NCBI GenBank assembly: GCA_902729315.2
Contig: LR746277.1
Coordinates: 2,671,001 to 2,735,000 of the forward strand
Direction of reading: 5' to 3'
Length of the DNA: 64,000 bases
Source: Spirodela intermedia
Lineage: Eukaryota > Streptophyta > Magnoliopsida > Alismatales > Araceae
The translations under genes were made by a program, and so were the position numbers. Below the pieces are notes generated by a model, which was given only the letters and a program-made list of their open reading frames with translations, searched no databases and was not told the DNA's origin. This document shows, in pieces, positions 13,399 to 23,940 of this stretch; positions within the stretch are counted from its first letter, which is position 1, and every line of letters starts with the position of its first letter.

Positions 13399-13432
<34 letters not shown>
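13399..13432 (+). repeat. (AG)17 microsatellite
   Basis: A perfect AG dinucleotide tract of about 34 bp, the longest in the SNU114-receptor kinase spacer. It lies about 600 bp upstream of the receptor-kinase start. Confidence 0.95.
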
Positions 13433-13434
<2 letters not shown>

Positions 13435-13891
13435 GAGGGGGGAGGAGGGGGCTATCCATCTAACCGTAATTAATGGTGGCATAAAGACTAATGTCTAAGG
13501 ACTATGGGATCTCTGGGATTCCAATGACCAATTTACGATGTTGACTAAAAACCCATTAGCCGATTAATTAAACTCAGCTAGCTTCCCCCCCCCTTCTCTC
13601 TCTCTCTCTCTCTCTCTAGTAAACTCTCGTTAAACCTCCACATGGGGTGATAATTAAAGTAAACTCCATGGCAGTCCTTTCCTCTACCACGTGCCCTCGG
13701 GGGATTCCTCACGCCCACCCTCTCTTCCTAATCTACTCACTTGCAGAGTGGAGGGGAGGAAGTGAGCGGGTCGAAAATCTGGCGTGGGCTCAGCTGTTCT
13801 TGTTCTTCGGCGTGCTCACAAATTATTTGGTAATGGGGCAAAAATCCGATCTTGGTAATTTCATCTTCTTCACTGGTTCGAATCTGAAGCT

Positions 13892-13899
13892 TATAAATA
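13892..13899 (+). promoter_or_regulatory. TATA box of the receptor kinase gene
   Basis: TATAAATA lies 144 bp upstream of the chosen ATG at 14043, giving a plausible 5' UTR of a little over 100 bp. The position fits but is not proof of use. Confidence 0.5.
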
Positions 13900-14042
13900 T
13901 TCGTACCCGCATCTAGACGAGCGTGGGAGCTCACCAAGGACCCGCTTCTTGGATCATAGAAGAGGGGAGGAAAGATGAGTCTTGCTCTCTAGATCAGATC
14001 TCCGCCTCTACCTGGTGCAGCAGCTATAAACAAAAAAAAACC

Positions 14043-17000
14043 ATGGGGTCTCCCCCTTGCATCTCCCACTCGAGACCTCCCCTCTCTCTCTGGTTCTCTC
14101 TGCCCCAGGCGGCAATGCCCTTCTCCCTCCTGCTTCTGGCAGCGCTCTCTTCTCTCCTTCCGTCCTCCTGCGTGTCCTCCCTGGACGACCAGGGGCGAAC
14201 TCTCCTCGCATGGAAGGAGTCCCTGAGCGGCGCCGCGGCGCTGGCGACGTGGAGCCCGGCGGCGCCGAGCCCTTGCCAGTGGGTCGGCGTCTTCTGCGAC
14301 ACCGGCAACCGGGTCGTCGAGATCAGACTCATATCGGTGGATTTGCAGGGCCCATTGCCGTCGAATTTCCAGGCACTCTCCTCCCTCAGAGCCCTCACCA
14401 TCTCCTTCACCAACATCTCCGGCGAGATCCCCGTCGAGTTCGGTGATTACGCCGGACTGGAGCTCGTCGATCTCAGCAACAACCACCTCTCCGGCGAGAT
14501 CCCGCCGGAGATTTGCAAGCTGAGCAACCTTCAGACGCTCCGTCTCCACTCCAACGCCATCCAAGGGGGGATACCCACTGGAATAGGAAACCTCTCCGAG
14601 CTCGTCAACCTCACCCTCTACGACAACAACCTCTCCGGCGGGATTCCGGCGAGCGTCGGCGAACTGCGGCGGCTTCAGGTCTTCCGCGCCGGCGGAAACC
14701 AGGGCCTGAGAGGCACATTGCCGGCCGAGATCGGGAATTGTAGCGAGCTCGTCATGCTGGGCCTCGCCGAGACGGGAATCTCCGGCGAACTTCCTTCCTC
14801 GATCGGATTCCTGAAGAAAATCCAGACCATCGCCATCTACACAGCCAACCTCTCCGGCCCGATTCCCGAGGAGATCGCCGGCTGTATCGAGCTCAGAAAT
14901 CTCTACCTCTATCAGAATTCTCTCTCTGGGTCGATCCCTCCACAGCTCGGGAAGCTCCGGAACTTGCAGAACCTCCTCCTCTGGCAGAACAACCTGGTGG
15001 GCTCGATCCCGCTGGAGCTCGGAAGTTGCAGTGAATTAACGGTGGTGGACCTGTCGGTAAACTTCCTGACTGGTAGAATCCCACCGAGCTTGGGGAATCT
15101 CACCGTCCTAGAGGAGCTCCAGCTGAGCTCGAACCGCCTCACGGGCTCCATCCCGCCGGAGATATCCGCCTGCGCCGCCTTAACGGATCTGGAACTCGAC
15201 AACAACCAGCTCTCCGGCGAAATCCAGTTAGACTTCTCCAAGCTCGGTGGGCTCACCTTGTTCTTCGCATGGCAGAACAGGCTCACAGGGAGGATCCCGG
15301 AGAGCCTCTCGCAGTGCCAGAACCTCCAGCTGGTCGATCTCTCCTACAATGGCTTCTCCGGCGAGATCCCCGGGGGGATCTTCGGGTTGAAGAACCTCAC
15401 CAAGCTGCTGCTCCTGGAGAATCAGCTCTCTGGGCCCCTTCCACCGGAGATTGGCGGCTGCTCGGGGCTGTTCAGGCTCAGAGCTAGCGGCAACCAGCTC
15501 GGGGGGCCGATCCCGCCGGAGATTGGGAAGCTCAAGAACTTGAATTTCCTAGATCTTGGCCGGAACAAGTTCGCCGGAGAGATCCCGCCGGAGATTTCCG
15601 GATGCGGGAAGATGGAGTTCCTCGACCTTCACTCGAACTCGCTGGTGGGGCCTCTCCCTGAGGATCTGCCGAGAAGCCTGCAATTCCTCGACGTGGGAGA
15701 CAACTTGCTCGATGGCCCGCTGACTCCGAGCATCGGAGCGCTGACCCAGTTGACGAAGCTCGTTCTGGGGAGGAACAGCTTCTCCGGTATGATTCCGACG
15801 GAGCTCGGCTCCTGCAAGAAGCTTCAGATGCTGGATTTGGGGAAGAATAGCTTCTCCGGCAGGATTCCTCCAGAACTGGGTGAGCTTCCGGAGCTTGAGA
15901 TCTCCTTCAATCTCAGCTGCAACCAGCTCTCCGGCGAGATCCCGAGCCAGTTCTCAAGTCTGGTGAAGCTGGGCTCCCTCGACATCTCGCACAACCAGCT
16001 CGCCGGGGGGCTGGAGGTGCTCGCCGATCTGCAGAACCTGGTCACCCTCAACATCTCCTTCAATTCCTTCTCCGGCGAGCTCCCCGACTCCCCCTTCTTC
16101 CGCAAGCTCCCGCTAAGCGACCTCGCAGGAAACCGCGGCCTCCACGTCGCCGGCGGCGTCACCGCCGGACCAACGGGAAAGGCCACGGGGTTAGCCGTGA
16201 AGGTGGTCATGTCCATGCTGGTGGCCATCAGCTCCCTGCTGATGGTCATGGCGATCTGCATCGCCCTCCGCGGCCGCCGCCGCCGCCGCCACCGGTTCAA
16301 GGGGGAGGACGAGGGCGGCGGCGGCGGCGGCATGTGGGAGGTGACCCTCTACCAGAAACTCGACTTCTCGGTGGACGACGTGCTCCGGAGCCTGACGCCG
16401 GCCAACGTCATTGGAACCGGCAGCTCGGGGGTCGTCTACCGAGTCGTCCTCCCCGGTGGTGAGACGGTGGCCGTGAAGAAGATGTGGCCCTCCCCGGCAG
16501 CGCCACCGTCGCCGGAGGCGGCGGAGGAGGAAGGAACCTACAGGAACGAGATTGCTGCGTTGGGTTCCATACGGCACAGAAACATCACCCGCCTGCTTGG
16601 ATGGGGCGCCAACAGGACCACCAGGCTTCTCTTCTACAGCTACCACCCCAACGGCAGCCTCAGCTCTTTCATCCACGGCGGCGGGAAGGTCGCCGGCGAC
16701 TGGGACACGAGGTACGAGATCCTCCTCGGCCTCGCCCACGCCGTTTCCTACCTCCACCATGACTGCGTCCCCCCCATCCTCCACGGCGACGTCAAGTCCA
16801 TGAACGTCCTCCTCGGGCCCAACTACGAGCCCTACCTCGCCGACTTCGGCCTTGCCAGACCCGCAGCCACCGCCATCGCCGCCGCCGATAAAGACTCCTC
16901 CAGATCTTCCCCTCGCCTCACTGGCTCCTACGGATACATCGCCCCCGGTGAGCACAAACTCCACTATCATTACCATCGCCTGCAACTATCTGTGGAGGAA

Positions 17001-17497
17001 CATGAGATTCTGAGAAGATCTTCTCTTCTGTAGAGCACGGGACGGCGCAGGCGATAACGGAGAAGAGCGACGTGTACAGCTACGGAGTGGTGGTGCTGGA
17101 GGTGATAACGGGGAAGCACCCGCTGGACCCGGAGCTGCCGGGGGGGCGTCACTTGGTGCAGTGGGCGCTGGAGCACTGGCAGGGGAGAGGGGACCCGGCG
17201 GAGCTGCTGGATCAGCGGCTGCGGGGGCTGCCGGAGACGAAGATGCAGGAGATGGTGCAGCTGCTGGCGGTGGCGGCGCTCTGCCTCAGCCACCGCCCCA
17301 GGGAGCGCCCTGCCATGAAGGACGTCGTCGCCCTCCTCGAGGAGATCGCCGCGCCGCCTTTGCCCGACGGCCCCAAGCCGCCCCCGGCGGCGGCTGCGGT
17401 GCCCCCAGACGTGCCTTCTTCTTCCCCCGCCAAGAGCCTCCGCCTGCTCGCAGGATCCTCCAACTGTTCCTTCGCTCTCTCCGATTCCTTCTCCTGA
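14043..17497 (+). CDS. RGI3: LRR receptor-like kinase, RGI3/RGI4 type (RGF/GLV peptide receptor family)
   Basis: Two exons, 14043-16947 and 17034-17497, joined across an 86 bp GT-AG intron within the activation segment (GYIAP/EHGTAQ); 1122 aa. The sequence has a signal peptide, an N-terminal LRR cap (CQWVGVFC), over 20 LRRs with Cys-capped repeats, a transmembrane helix at about residues 721-743 and an intracellular kinase. In the kinase, Lys812 is in VAVKK, HGD is at 914-916 and DFG is at 934-936. HGD replaces HRD, making this a non-RD kinase, as in this family. The tail SSNCSFALSDSFS matches Arabidopsis RGI3. Family members perceive RGF/GLV root-meristem peptides at the plasma membrane; I infer that from similarity. 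ATG 14043 has strong context (A at -3, G at +4), but ATG 14115 gives a tidier signal peptide and 1098 aa. RGI4/SKM2 is an equally close alternative name. Confidence 0.93.
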
Positions 17498-18145
17498 AGC
17501 ACCGCCGGAGAGAGCGAAGACTGGCGGCGCTCTCTCTCTTTCTACTTGATCGGCGAGAACAACAGGGGACTGATTCTGCAGAAGATGGTCGATCGGAAGA
17601 GAAAGCTATGGCGTCAGCGTTGCTCTGAATTCACTTCTTTTTTCGGGAATTTACTCGAATAGCAGCTGTAAGAATCCTCGGAGGATCCGAGCTTCCGGAG
17701 GGGGGGGGGGGGCGGGTGTTGACGCATTCATGACGAGAGTTGACTTGGGGCCGCCGTTAATGGGCTGGCGGCCCAATTTGAGGTGTTGTAGCAAATCACC
17801 GATGACTAAATAGAAGGCTGATCAAATGGATCCTTTGGTATCTGACGTGTAATGGGGTGGAAGTCAACTGGTAAATATTTATGTAATAATTTATTTCCCC
17901 ACGAGATAAATTTTTTAAAAATACGTGATAGTCGATTAATAGACAGTTAATTAAACAATTTGGCCTAAAAAATGGTGAGTACATCGCAAATTATTAGTCT
18001 CTAAGGGTTCAAAAGGTAAACATCTTCAGAGAAGGAGAGGATTAAAGGCCGAAGGAGTCTCTCTCTCTCTCTCTCTCTCACCTCTCTGGTTCAGCCTTCT
18101 TCTTCGAGCAGCTTCTTCCTGAGGGCTCCCCCTCTCCTCCCCTCC
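17498..18145. other. Spacer between receptor kinase and SUFE1
   Basis: Holds the receptor-kinase 3' UTR and the SUFE1 promoter. A run of 13 G (17700-17712) and a CT tract (about 18058-18079) in the probable SUFE1 leader are the only notable features. No gene is seen. Confidence 0.6.
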
Positions 18146-19303
18146 ATGTCTTCCGCCGCCGCCCGTCCCTTCCCCGGCGAGCTCATCCGAGGGCTTCGAT
18201 CGGCGGCGGAGCCGAGGAGCAGCTTTGTCTCTGTCAGGCGCCTCTCCGTTGTCTCCTTCCCCCTCGCCTTCCAGTGGTTCTCCTGGCCCAAATCCCGCTC
18301 CCCCCTCCGTCCTGTCAGATCTCAGCAACCTCAACAGCAGCAGCAGCAGCAGGAGGAAGCCGTAGACCTCGCCGTCCTCCCCCAGGGGCTCCGGGAGATC
18401 ATCTCCCTCTTCCAGTCTGTCTCCGACCCCAAGGCCAAGTACCAGCAGCTACTCCACTACGGCGGCCGGCTGCCGCCGCTGGATCCCCGGTACAAGACTG
18501 AAGAGCACCGCGTCAGAGGCTGCGTCTCGCAGGTCTGGGTGCGAGCCTTCCCCGATCCCGGTGATCCCGCCGCCGTCCGCTTCGAAGCTGATTCCGATTC
18601 CGCCCTAACCAAGGGCCTCGCCGCTCTTCTCGTCCTAGGGCTCTCCGGAGCTCCCGCGCCGGCCATCGCTCGCATCCCGCCGGAGTTCGTTCACCTACTC
18701 GGCCTCCGGCAAAGCCTCACGCCGTCCAGGAACAACGGATTCCTGAACATGTTGAAGCTGATGCAGCTGAAGGCGCTCCAGCTCTACGCCCAGGGCGGCG
18801 GCGATCCTGCGACCAATTCCGCCTCCGGCGAGGAGATCGCAAGCTCCGACGGAAGCATCGGCTCTGTAATAACAGAGGTCCCGGAGGGGAGAGAAGCTAA
18901 CTCCGGCGTAAATGGAAATAGGGTCGACCACCGTCCGGCGCTCACCAGCATTCAGGAGGTGTCAGAAGTTAACTTGGACGCCGTCGATGATATCTCACCG
19001 GCGCCGACCGGTGGCTCCGGTGGCAGAGCAGCGAGGATAAGAGAGAGATTGCAGAGGGAGCTTCTTCCTCTGGAACTGGAACTGGAGGACATCTCGTACC
19101 AGCACGCAGGTCACGCCGGCGTCAGAGGAAGCAGCGATGGGGAGACCCATTACAATCTGAGGATCGTCTCCAAGGAGTTCGAAGGCAAGACCCTGGTGAA
19201 GAGGCACAGGCTTGTTTATGATCTGTTGCAGGAGGAGCTCCAGACTGGCCTGCACGCCCTCTCCATCGTCGCCAAAACCCCATCCGAAGTCGGCATGAAG
19301 TAG
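18146..19303 (+). CDS. SUFE1: SufE1, plastid/mitochondrial sulfur acceptor with C-terminal BolA domain
   Basis: Intronless, 385 aa. SufE activates the cysteine desulfurase NFS2 and carries persulfide sulfur to the SUF scaffold for Fe-S cluster assembly. Residues 1-60 are Ser/Arg-rich and poor in acidic residues, as in a transit peptide. A poly-Gln run (63-69) encoded by CAG repeats follows. The SufE domain covers about 78-215, with the acceptor cysteine Cys126 in RVRGCVSQVWV. A Gly/Ser/Glu-rich linker leads to a BolA domain (about 296-378) containing the VKRHRLVYDLLQEEL helix; BolA domains regulate or bind glutaredoxins. This SufE-BolA fusion is the plant SUFE1 arrangement. The ATG at 18146 is the first in frame. 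The gene is GC-rich like its upstream neighbour, with the same orientation, and converges on the downstream membrane-protein gene. Confidence 0.96.
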   Translation: MSSAAARPFPGELIRGLRSAAEPRSSFVSVRRLSVVSFPLAFQWFSWPKSRSPLRPVRSQQPQQQQQQQEEAVDLAVLPQGLREIISLFQSVSDPKAKYQQLLHYGGRLPPLDPRYKTEEHRVRGCVSQVWVRAFPDPGDPAAVRFEADSDSALTKGLAALLVLGLSGAPAPAIARIPPEFVHLLGLRQSLTPSRNNGFLNMLKLMQLKALQLYAQGGGDPATNSASGEEIASSDGSIGSVITEVPEGREANSGVNGNRVDHRPALTSIQEVSEVNLDAVDDISPAPTGGSGGRAARIRERLQRELLPLELELEDISYQHAGHAGVRGSSDGETHYNLRIVSKEFEGKTLVKRHRLVYDLLQEELQTGLHALSIVAKTPSEVGMK

Positions 19304-19666
19304 GAGAAGATCGTCATCTTCCCCATCCTCGTTTTTCCTCATCCGGTGAGAATCTGGTTCGACTACGAGATCACCAACTTCGAAAGATTTAAATTTTGGT
19401 TGCTGCATCTTTAATAATTTATGTAACAAAACGGGGGTTACATCCACCCTCATACGTTGAATCTCTAGTCTTATGGTTAATGCTGCAATTAAAGATGTCA
19501 CCCCTGAACTTGTACAATTGCCATGTTTCTTGCCGTCTGAACCATGGCCAAGAACATGTATGATGTATTGAATCATTGTTCTTTGATGAGTGATGATGCC
19601 CCAAAAAAAGGAAGAGAAGATCATTGAGATTCTGCACCGTGCAATAGTTTGCTAGAATTAATCTAC
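19304..19666. other. Short convergent 3' region
   Basis: Only 363 bp separate the SUFE1 stop from the stop of the opposing membrane-protein gene, so the two 3' UTRs probably meet or overlap here. No other feature was recognised. Confidence 0.6.
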
Positions 19667-22600
19667 CTACACTATGTTGTCGGCAGCCTGTATATCTGAA
19701 ACTCTCGGCACACCTTCACTGCTCTTTACTGACGAGGACGCCGGGCTCCCTCCTTCCCGGCTCAGTGCTCCAGCTTCCAGGGTTTCCAAATACAGAATTT
19801 TGGTCAGATTCAGGAAGCGCCTCCTGAAAGTTGGGAGTCGGGACAGAGATGAAACGATCCCCTGCAACCTGTGAAAGAGGAAAGGATCAATCCAATGGCC
19901 AAATTTGATCGACAGATATAATCTACCAAAGATCCGGCCAGCATGCAAGAAAAAGGGCGATGACTGCAGGCCTCCGGTTTGGACATATATCTGGTAAGAT
20001 GATTTCCAGTTTTCTAGTTGAATCTAAAACCAATGATTCCTTGTAAAATTCTGAAATGGATCAGAAATTGTGCAACGACCGATGAACTTGCCTTCTTAAA
20101 ATAGCCTGTATCTGGGCTCTGCGGACATTATCATCAGATGGGAAACCACTTCCATTCCAATCATCTGGCTTCCCGCTGTTGTAAACCATGATCAACTTTC
20201 TGAGGCAGGCTGCTTCGTCCTCGCTCAATTGGAGCCCTTTTATCTGTTCCTTCATGATTAGCAGCGGCTCGAGAAACCACCCCAGGACTTTATCCTTTGG
20301 CCAGTTGAAATCTGTCAGTTCCAGGTCATCGGCTGCAGAAGAACAGAAGAGCTGACGCCGAAAGTTTATGATTTTTTTCCAGGGGGTTGAAAGAGGCAGC
20401 AAGAAGAATTTAAACCATACTGATCAACAATCCATAGGAATCCAACTCTGCTGATCGGAGCAGACACTGGAGAATACACCAAGCAGGCAGCTTTATGGTC
20501 AGTTTCTCGCATCTTCCCTTGAGAATGCAATCTGCAATATCTGATGCATCGATCAGACCATCTCGAACCAGCATCCTTCCATTCTGTTCACAGGACCTGA
20601 AGAGCCAATCCCATATCTGGGTGTGCGTGTGTGGGGAAGGGGGGGGGGGGGGTAAATTACCCTTAATAGCAACAATGGGAGATCGAAAAAAGAACGCAAC
20701 AAATCACCAGCCCATGCAATCCTCACCTGAATCGGTTTTAGCTGTTGGAAAGCCCTCCTGAGTGTTAAAGATTGTTCAGAGACCAGCTTCCCGCGCTTTG
20801 ATCCAGATTTCATGCTCCTATCTTGATCAGCTTTCTGGTTATCTTTCTCCTTCCGGTATACAGGCCTGGCTGCCAAACCATCAACAGTAGGAATCATATC
20901 CGAGTCTCACTCAAGAACAGGAGCATCCTTCTTTATACTTTTCATGAAGCTTAAGTGGGCTAAATCCAGGTGATACCTTGGGAGATAGGAGCCCTCTCTC
21001 AGGTAGAGCAGATCGTTCGAGTACTCATCAAACATTGAAATGACTGATACGATGTAAGCAAGACCCATCTGAACCGAATCCTCCTATTTTTGGTAATCAC
21101 ATTGCAGAAGTCAGCTACCATCACTCTTCATTAATGAATGCACGGGACTACTAACCTGGTAGGCTACAACGGCACTGTAAGTGGCCAGAAAGAAGCTGCA
21201 GAAGAAGGCGCATATCACTGCTCCGATCACCGCTATTGGCCATAGGATGATGGCCAGACCGGCAAAAGGGACGCACACTGTCTCCAAGAAAGGCCCTTCC
21301 CTGCCGATCAGGTCCTGAATCAGCCTCTGCCATCCTTTCAGCAGCATGTACGGGCTCTTCAGCAGGGCTAAGGCCGCTATCATGGGCACATCTATGACGA
21401 TGGAGAGTGCACAGACCAGCATGCATCCCGGAAGCCTCAGGAGACTTCGAGATGAAAGCAGCAAAAGAGTCCATTAGATGTGAAAAATAATAATATGGCC
21501 AAGTTTCATGATTAATATAATATTAAGCGACTCGGGCAGAATTGATGTGCACAGATGATGCGGATTATGGAGGAGAACACAAGAAACGGGTAACTGTCTT
21601 CTTTTTTTTTTTTTCTTTCTCTGTTCTTTAAAATAAATTACAGTTCTTGATCTTATGCTGTCCGACAATGGCAATTTTGGGAGATCTTGAAGATCACGTA
21701 ATATGGGACAAATATGAGCAAGTGGGTCATTGCCAGCTGCATTTAGTAAATGTTCCTTGAAATCAATATAAATCAAATAATTTCCACAGCTTCAACAAGA
21801 ACTGTCTTGTAGATGGTTAGAAATGCCCCAAAAAAAAAAACCCAAAAAACCCAAAAAACCCAAAAAACCTGATGGATATACAAACAAGAAAACAAGTCAC
21901 AGAGAATTGAATCAGGGCACATATCAATCGGAATAAACCTTCACAGATTCCTAAATTGTGTTATTGCTATTCCAAGCAAGAAAACAAGCCAGATATCAAT
22001 CGGAAGAGAGAGAAAGAGATTTACACACAATAAGAACATAAGAAAAACTGAATAAACCTTCACAGATTCCTAAAAGAAAATAAAATAAAATGGTCTGAAC
22101 GAATCAATGTGTTCTTCATGACGATCTACACTGTGGGCCCATTGTAATTCCCCACCCATTCATACAGGAAATTGCATCCTAACATGAAAATCAGGTCAAT
22201 TTCCTTCTTCGCACTCAGTCGTTAAAAGACAGGGAGGGAAAAAGATCGTCATCTGAGCACAAAAAAGGGCACATTCAAAGCAAAAACCAGTGCTATAAAA
22301 GGGAAAAACTGGTCTCAGAAATGTTTCAATGGCAGTCGAAGAATACTAAGACAGAGGGGAGAACAGATATCCCTTTTCTAGATAGAATGGCAAAATCAAA
22401 TCAGAAAAATATAAAAGTAACACGAGAAAGATCCTTACTCAATATCAATGGGCTTGTCACCCCCAAGCGCCCTCTCTCTGAGGTCATCCATGTAAGAGAA
22501 ATAAGAGTGGAAGCAAAAATCTGTGCAATCCCTGACCACTGTGCAGGCTCCCTTGACTGTGCTTTGGCACCCATCCTGTTGTTCACATGAAATTATCATC

Positions 22601-23483
22601 ATTCACGTCACCTGAACAACAAGCAGCAGTATCACTCTCGCTCACTTAAAAATCTCCTTTGCCTATGATCACAAGGGAAGATACGACCACTTGGAAGAGA
22701 TTCAAGGAAGCGCGCTGTGAGGGATGAAGCTTACAGCGAAACAGTGGTAAAGCTTGTCAGCAACCTCCTCGCCGACAGCCTCAAAAGTTGCAATCAAAGG
22801 GGCACAGTATCCATAGCCTAGTCCGAACGTTAGGCTCCCTAATATGGCAAGAACTGGCAACAGTACAACTGGGATTGGCAAAAGAAGCAGGGTGACCAGC
22901 TTCAAGACTGGTCCAAGTCTCTTGGCCCTGACAGAGGAAGAGGAGCAGCAGAGCTGTCACAATAATCATCAGAAGAAGCGCACATGAGGCGCTCGCTCAT
23001 ACAACAAGGGGATACATGGTTTTCAAGAACTGCTATCAGAAAGGAGCCAGAGACATACTTTCCGATGCAGAAGTAGGTCCAGATGAAATGTGCGGGCCAG
23101 AGACCAATGATAACGGAAGAATTCCCAACGACGACAATCGCTGCTGCAATGGGTCCAACAATTGCTGCTGCAAAGGGAAAGAGGGTTTATGTGAAGAAAA
23201 TCTTGTGATTGTTCAATGAGCTGTGCTTAGGGACCGCCACATTTTCCGACTTCTAGTTGAAGATCATCTGCGGATGGATAGTTTCTCGAAGTCCATGTTT
23301 CAAGATTACTAGAAACGCGACAAATCCCAAGCATTACCATATTTCTACAATAATCAAAATGTTCCTCAAGATCTTACACAGCGGATTACCTTTGGCGACA
23401 CCTAGGGTGAGGAGGAGGAGGAAGAAAGGGAGGAACGATACGAAGCTCCAGAGCTTAGCGAGGAAGCCCACGGGAACTTCCAT
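19667..23483 (-). CDS. Multipass membrane protein, Arabidopsis At3g27390 family (function unknown)
   Basis: Ten exons (minus strand): 23483-23390, 23167-23059, 22927-22735, 22575-22439, 21444-21156, 21083-20977, 20865-20727, 20616-20421, 20332-20092, 19868-19667. Phases agree throughout and give 568 aa, against about 588 for At3g27390. Residues 1-30 (MEVPVGFLAKLWSF and a hydrophobic run) form the first membrane segment; several more follow in exons 2, 3 and 5. Signature blocks include CFHSYFSYMDDL, KSPYMLLKGW, LIGREGPFLETVCVP, FDEYSNDLLYLREGS and WFLEPLLIMKEQIKGL, with RLPTFRRRF near the end. The soluble C-terminal third is presumably cytosolic; no reaction is known. Intron 9 (20091-19869) uses a GC donor (AAG/GCAAGT). 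Intron 5 (21445-22438) is about 1 kb with a CCCAAAAAA minisatellite at 21841-21868, and intron 7 has a 14-G run near 20639. Confidence 0.93.
21841..21868 (+). repeat. CCCAAAAAA minisatellite in an intron
   Basis: Three nearly perfect 9 bp units directly follow a poly-A run, inside intron 5 of the membrane-protein gene. It is probably slippage-derived. Confidence 0.9.
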
Positions 23484-23940
23484 GCCGCAGATCGCAACCG
23501 CCAGCTAGGACCGTCGTCTCGGCGATCAACGGAAGGAATCTCGTGAGGCCAAGAACAATACAAGCGAGGGTTTTCTAAGAGGCTTGATAGAACCAGGAGG
23601 AAGAGTACGAAGAGGAGAGGGCGGCTGCATTGTGGGGGAGAAGCGGTGGGTTTACGTGGGTTCAATCTCTTGTGCCGCGTGGCGCGCAGAGCTTCACCTC
23701 TGCTACACGTCTGACACTCGAGACGACAAGAAGAGCGGGAACTGGGCGCATTGGTTAGCCTAATGAGCCTACCTTTTCAGTGATACTAGGCCAACAAATG
23801 GCCTTTTAATTATCAGGCCAGATTCTTTTGCCCTTTTTTGGTCCCTTTAACCATCGATGAAATGGTTTTAGATTCCTTTCATATTCCTTTCAAATGGTGA
23901 AAAAACCGCCGTATTTATGGATTTTAAGATTTTAGTCATT
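23484..23940. other. Promoter side of the membrane-protein gene
   Basis: The first 200 bp upstream of the ATG are GC-rich and probably include the 5' UTR. The rest becomes AT-rich towards the retroelement. No gene or clear TATA box was recognised. Confidence 0.5.

Larger units (their letters stand above)
11410..14042. other. Gene-free spacer rich in GA/CT microsatellites
   Basis: No gene is recognised. The start holds the SNU114 3' UTR; the end holds the receptor-kinase promoter. Between them are interrupted or perfect GA/CT tracts at about 11567-11586, 11771-11832, 13087-13110, 13131-13150, 13399-13432 and 13595-13618, and a 127 bp tandem duplication (12265-12516). Open frames across these tracts are low-complexity artefacts. 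Confidence 0.7.

Noticed and set aside
13876-13886. GGTTCGAATCT tRNA T-arm-like word
   Set aside because: No acceptor or anticodon stem can be built around it; it sits in the receptor-kinase promoter.
13923-14042. Longer N terminus of the receptor kinase from 13923
   Set aside because: It begins at GTG, not ATG, and the extra residues precede any plausible signal peptide; TATA at 13892 is too close.
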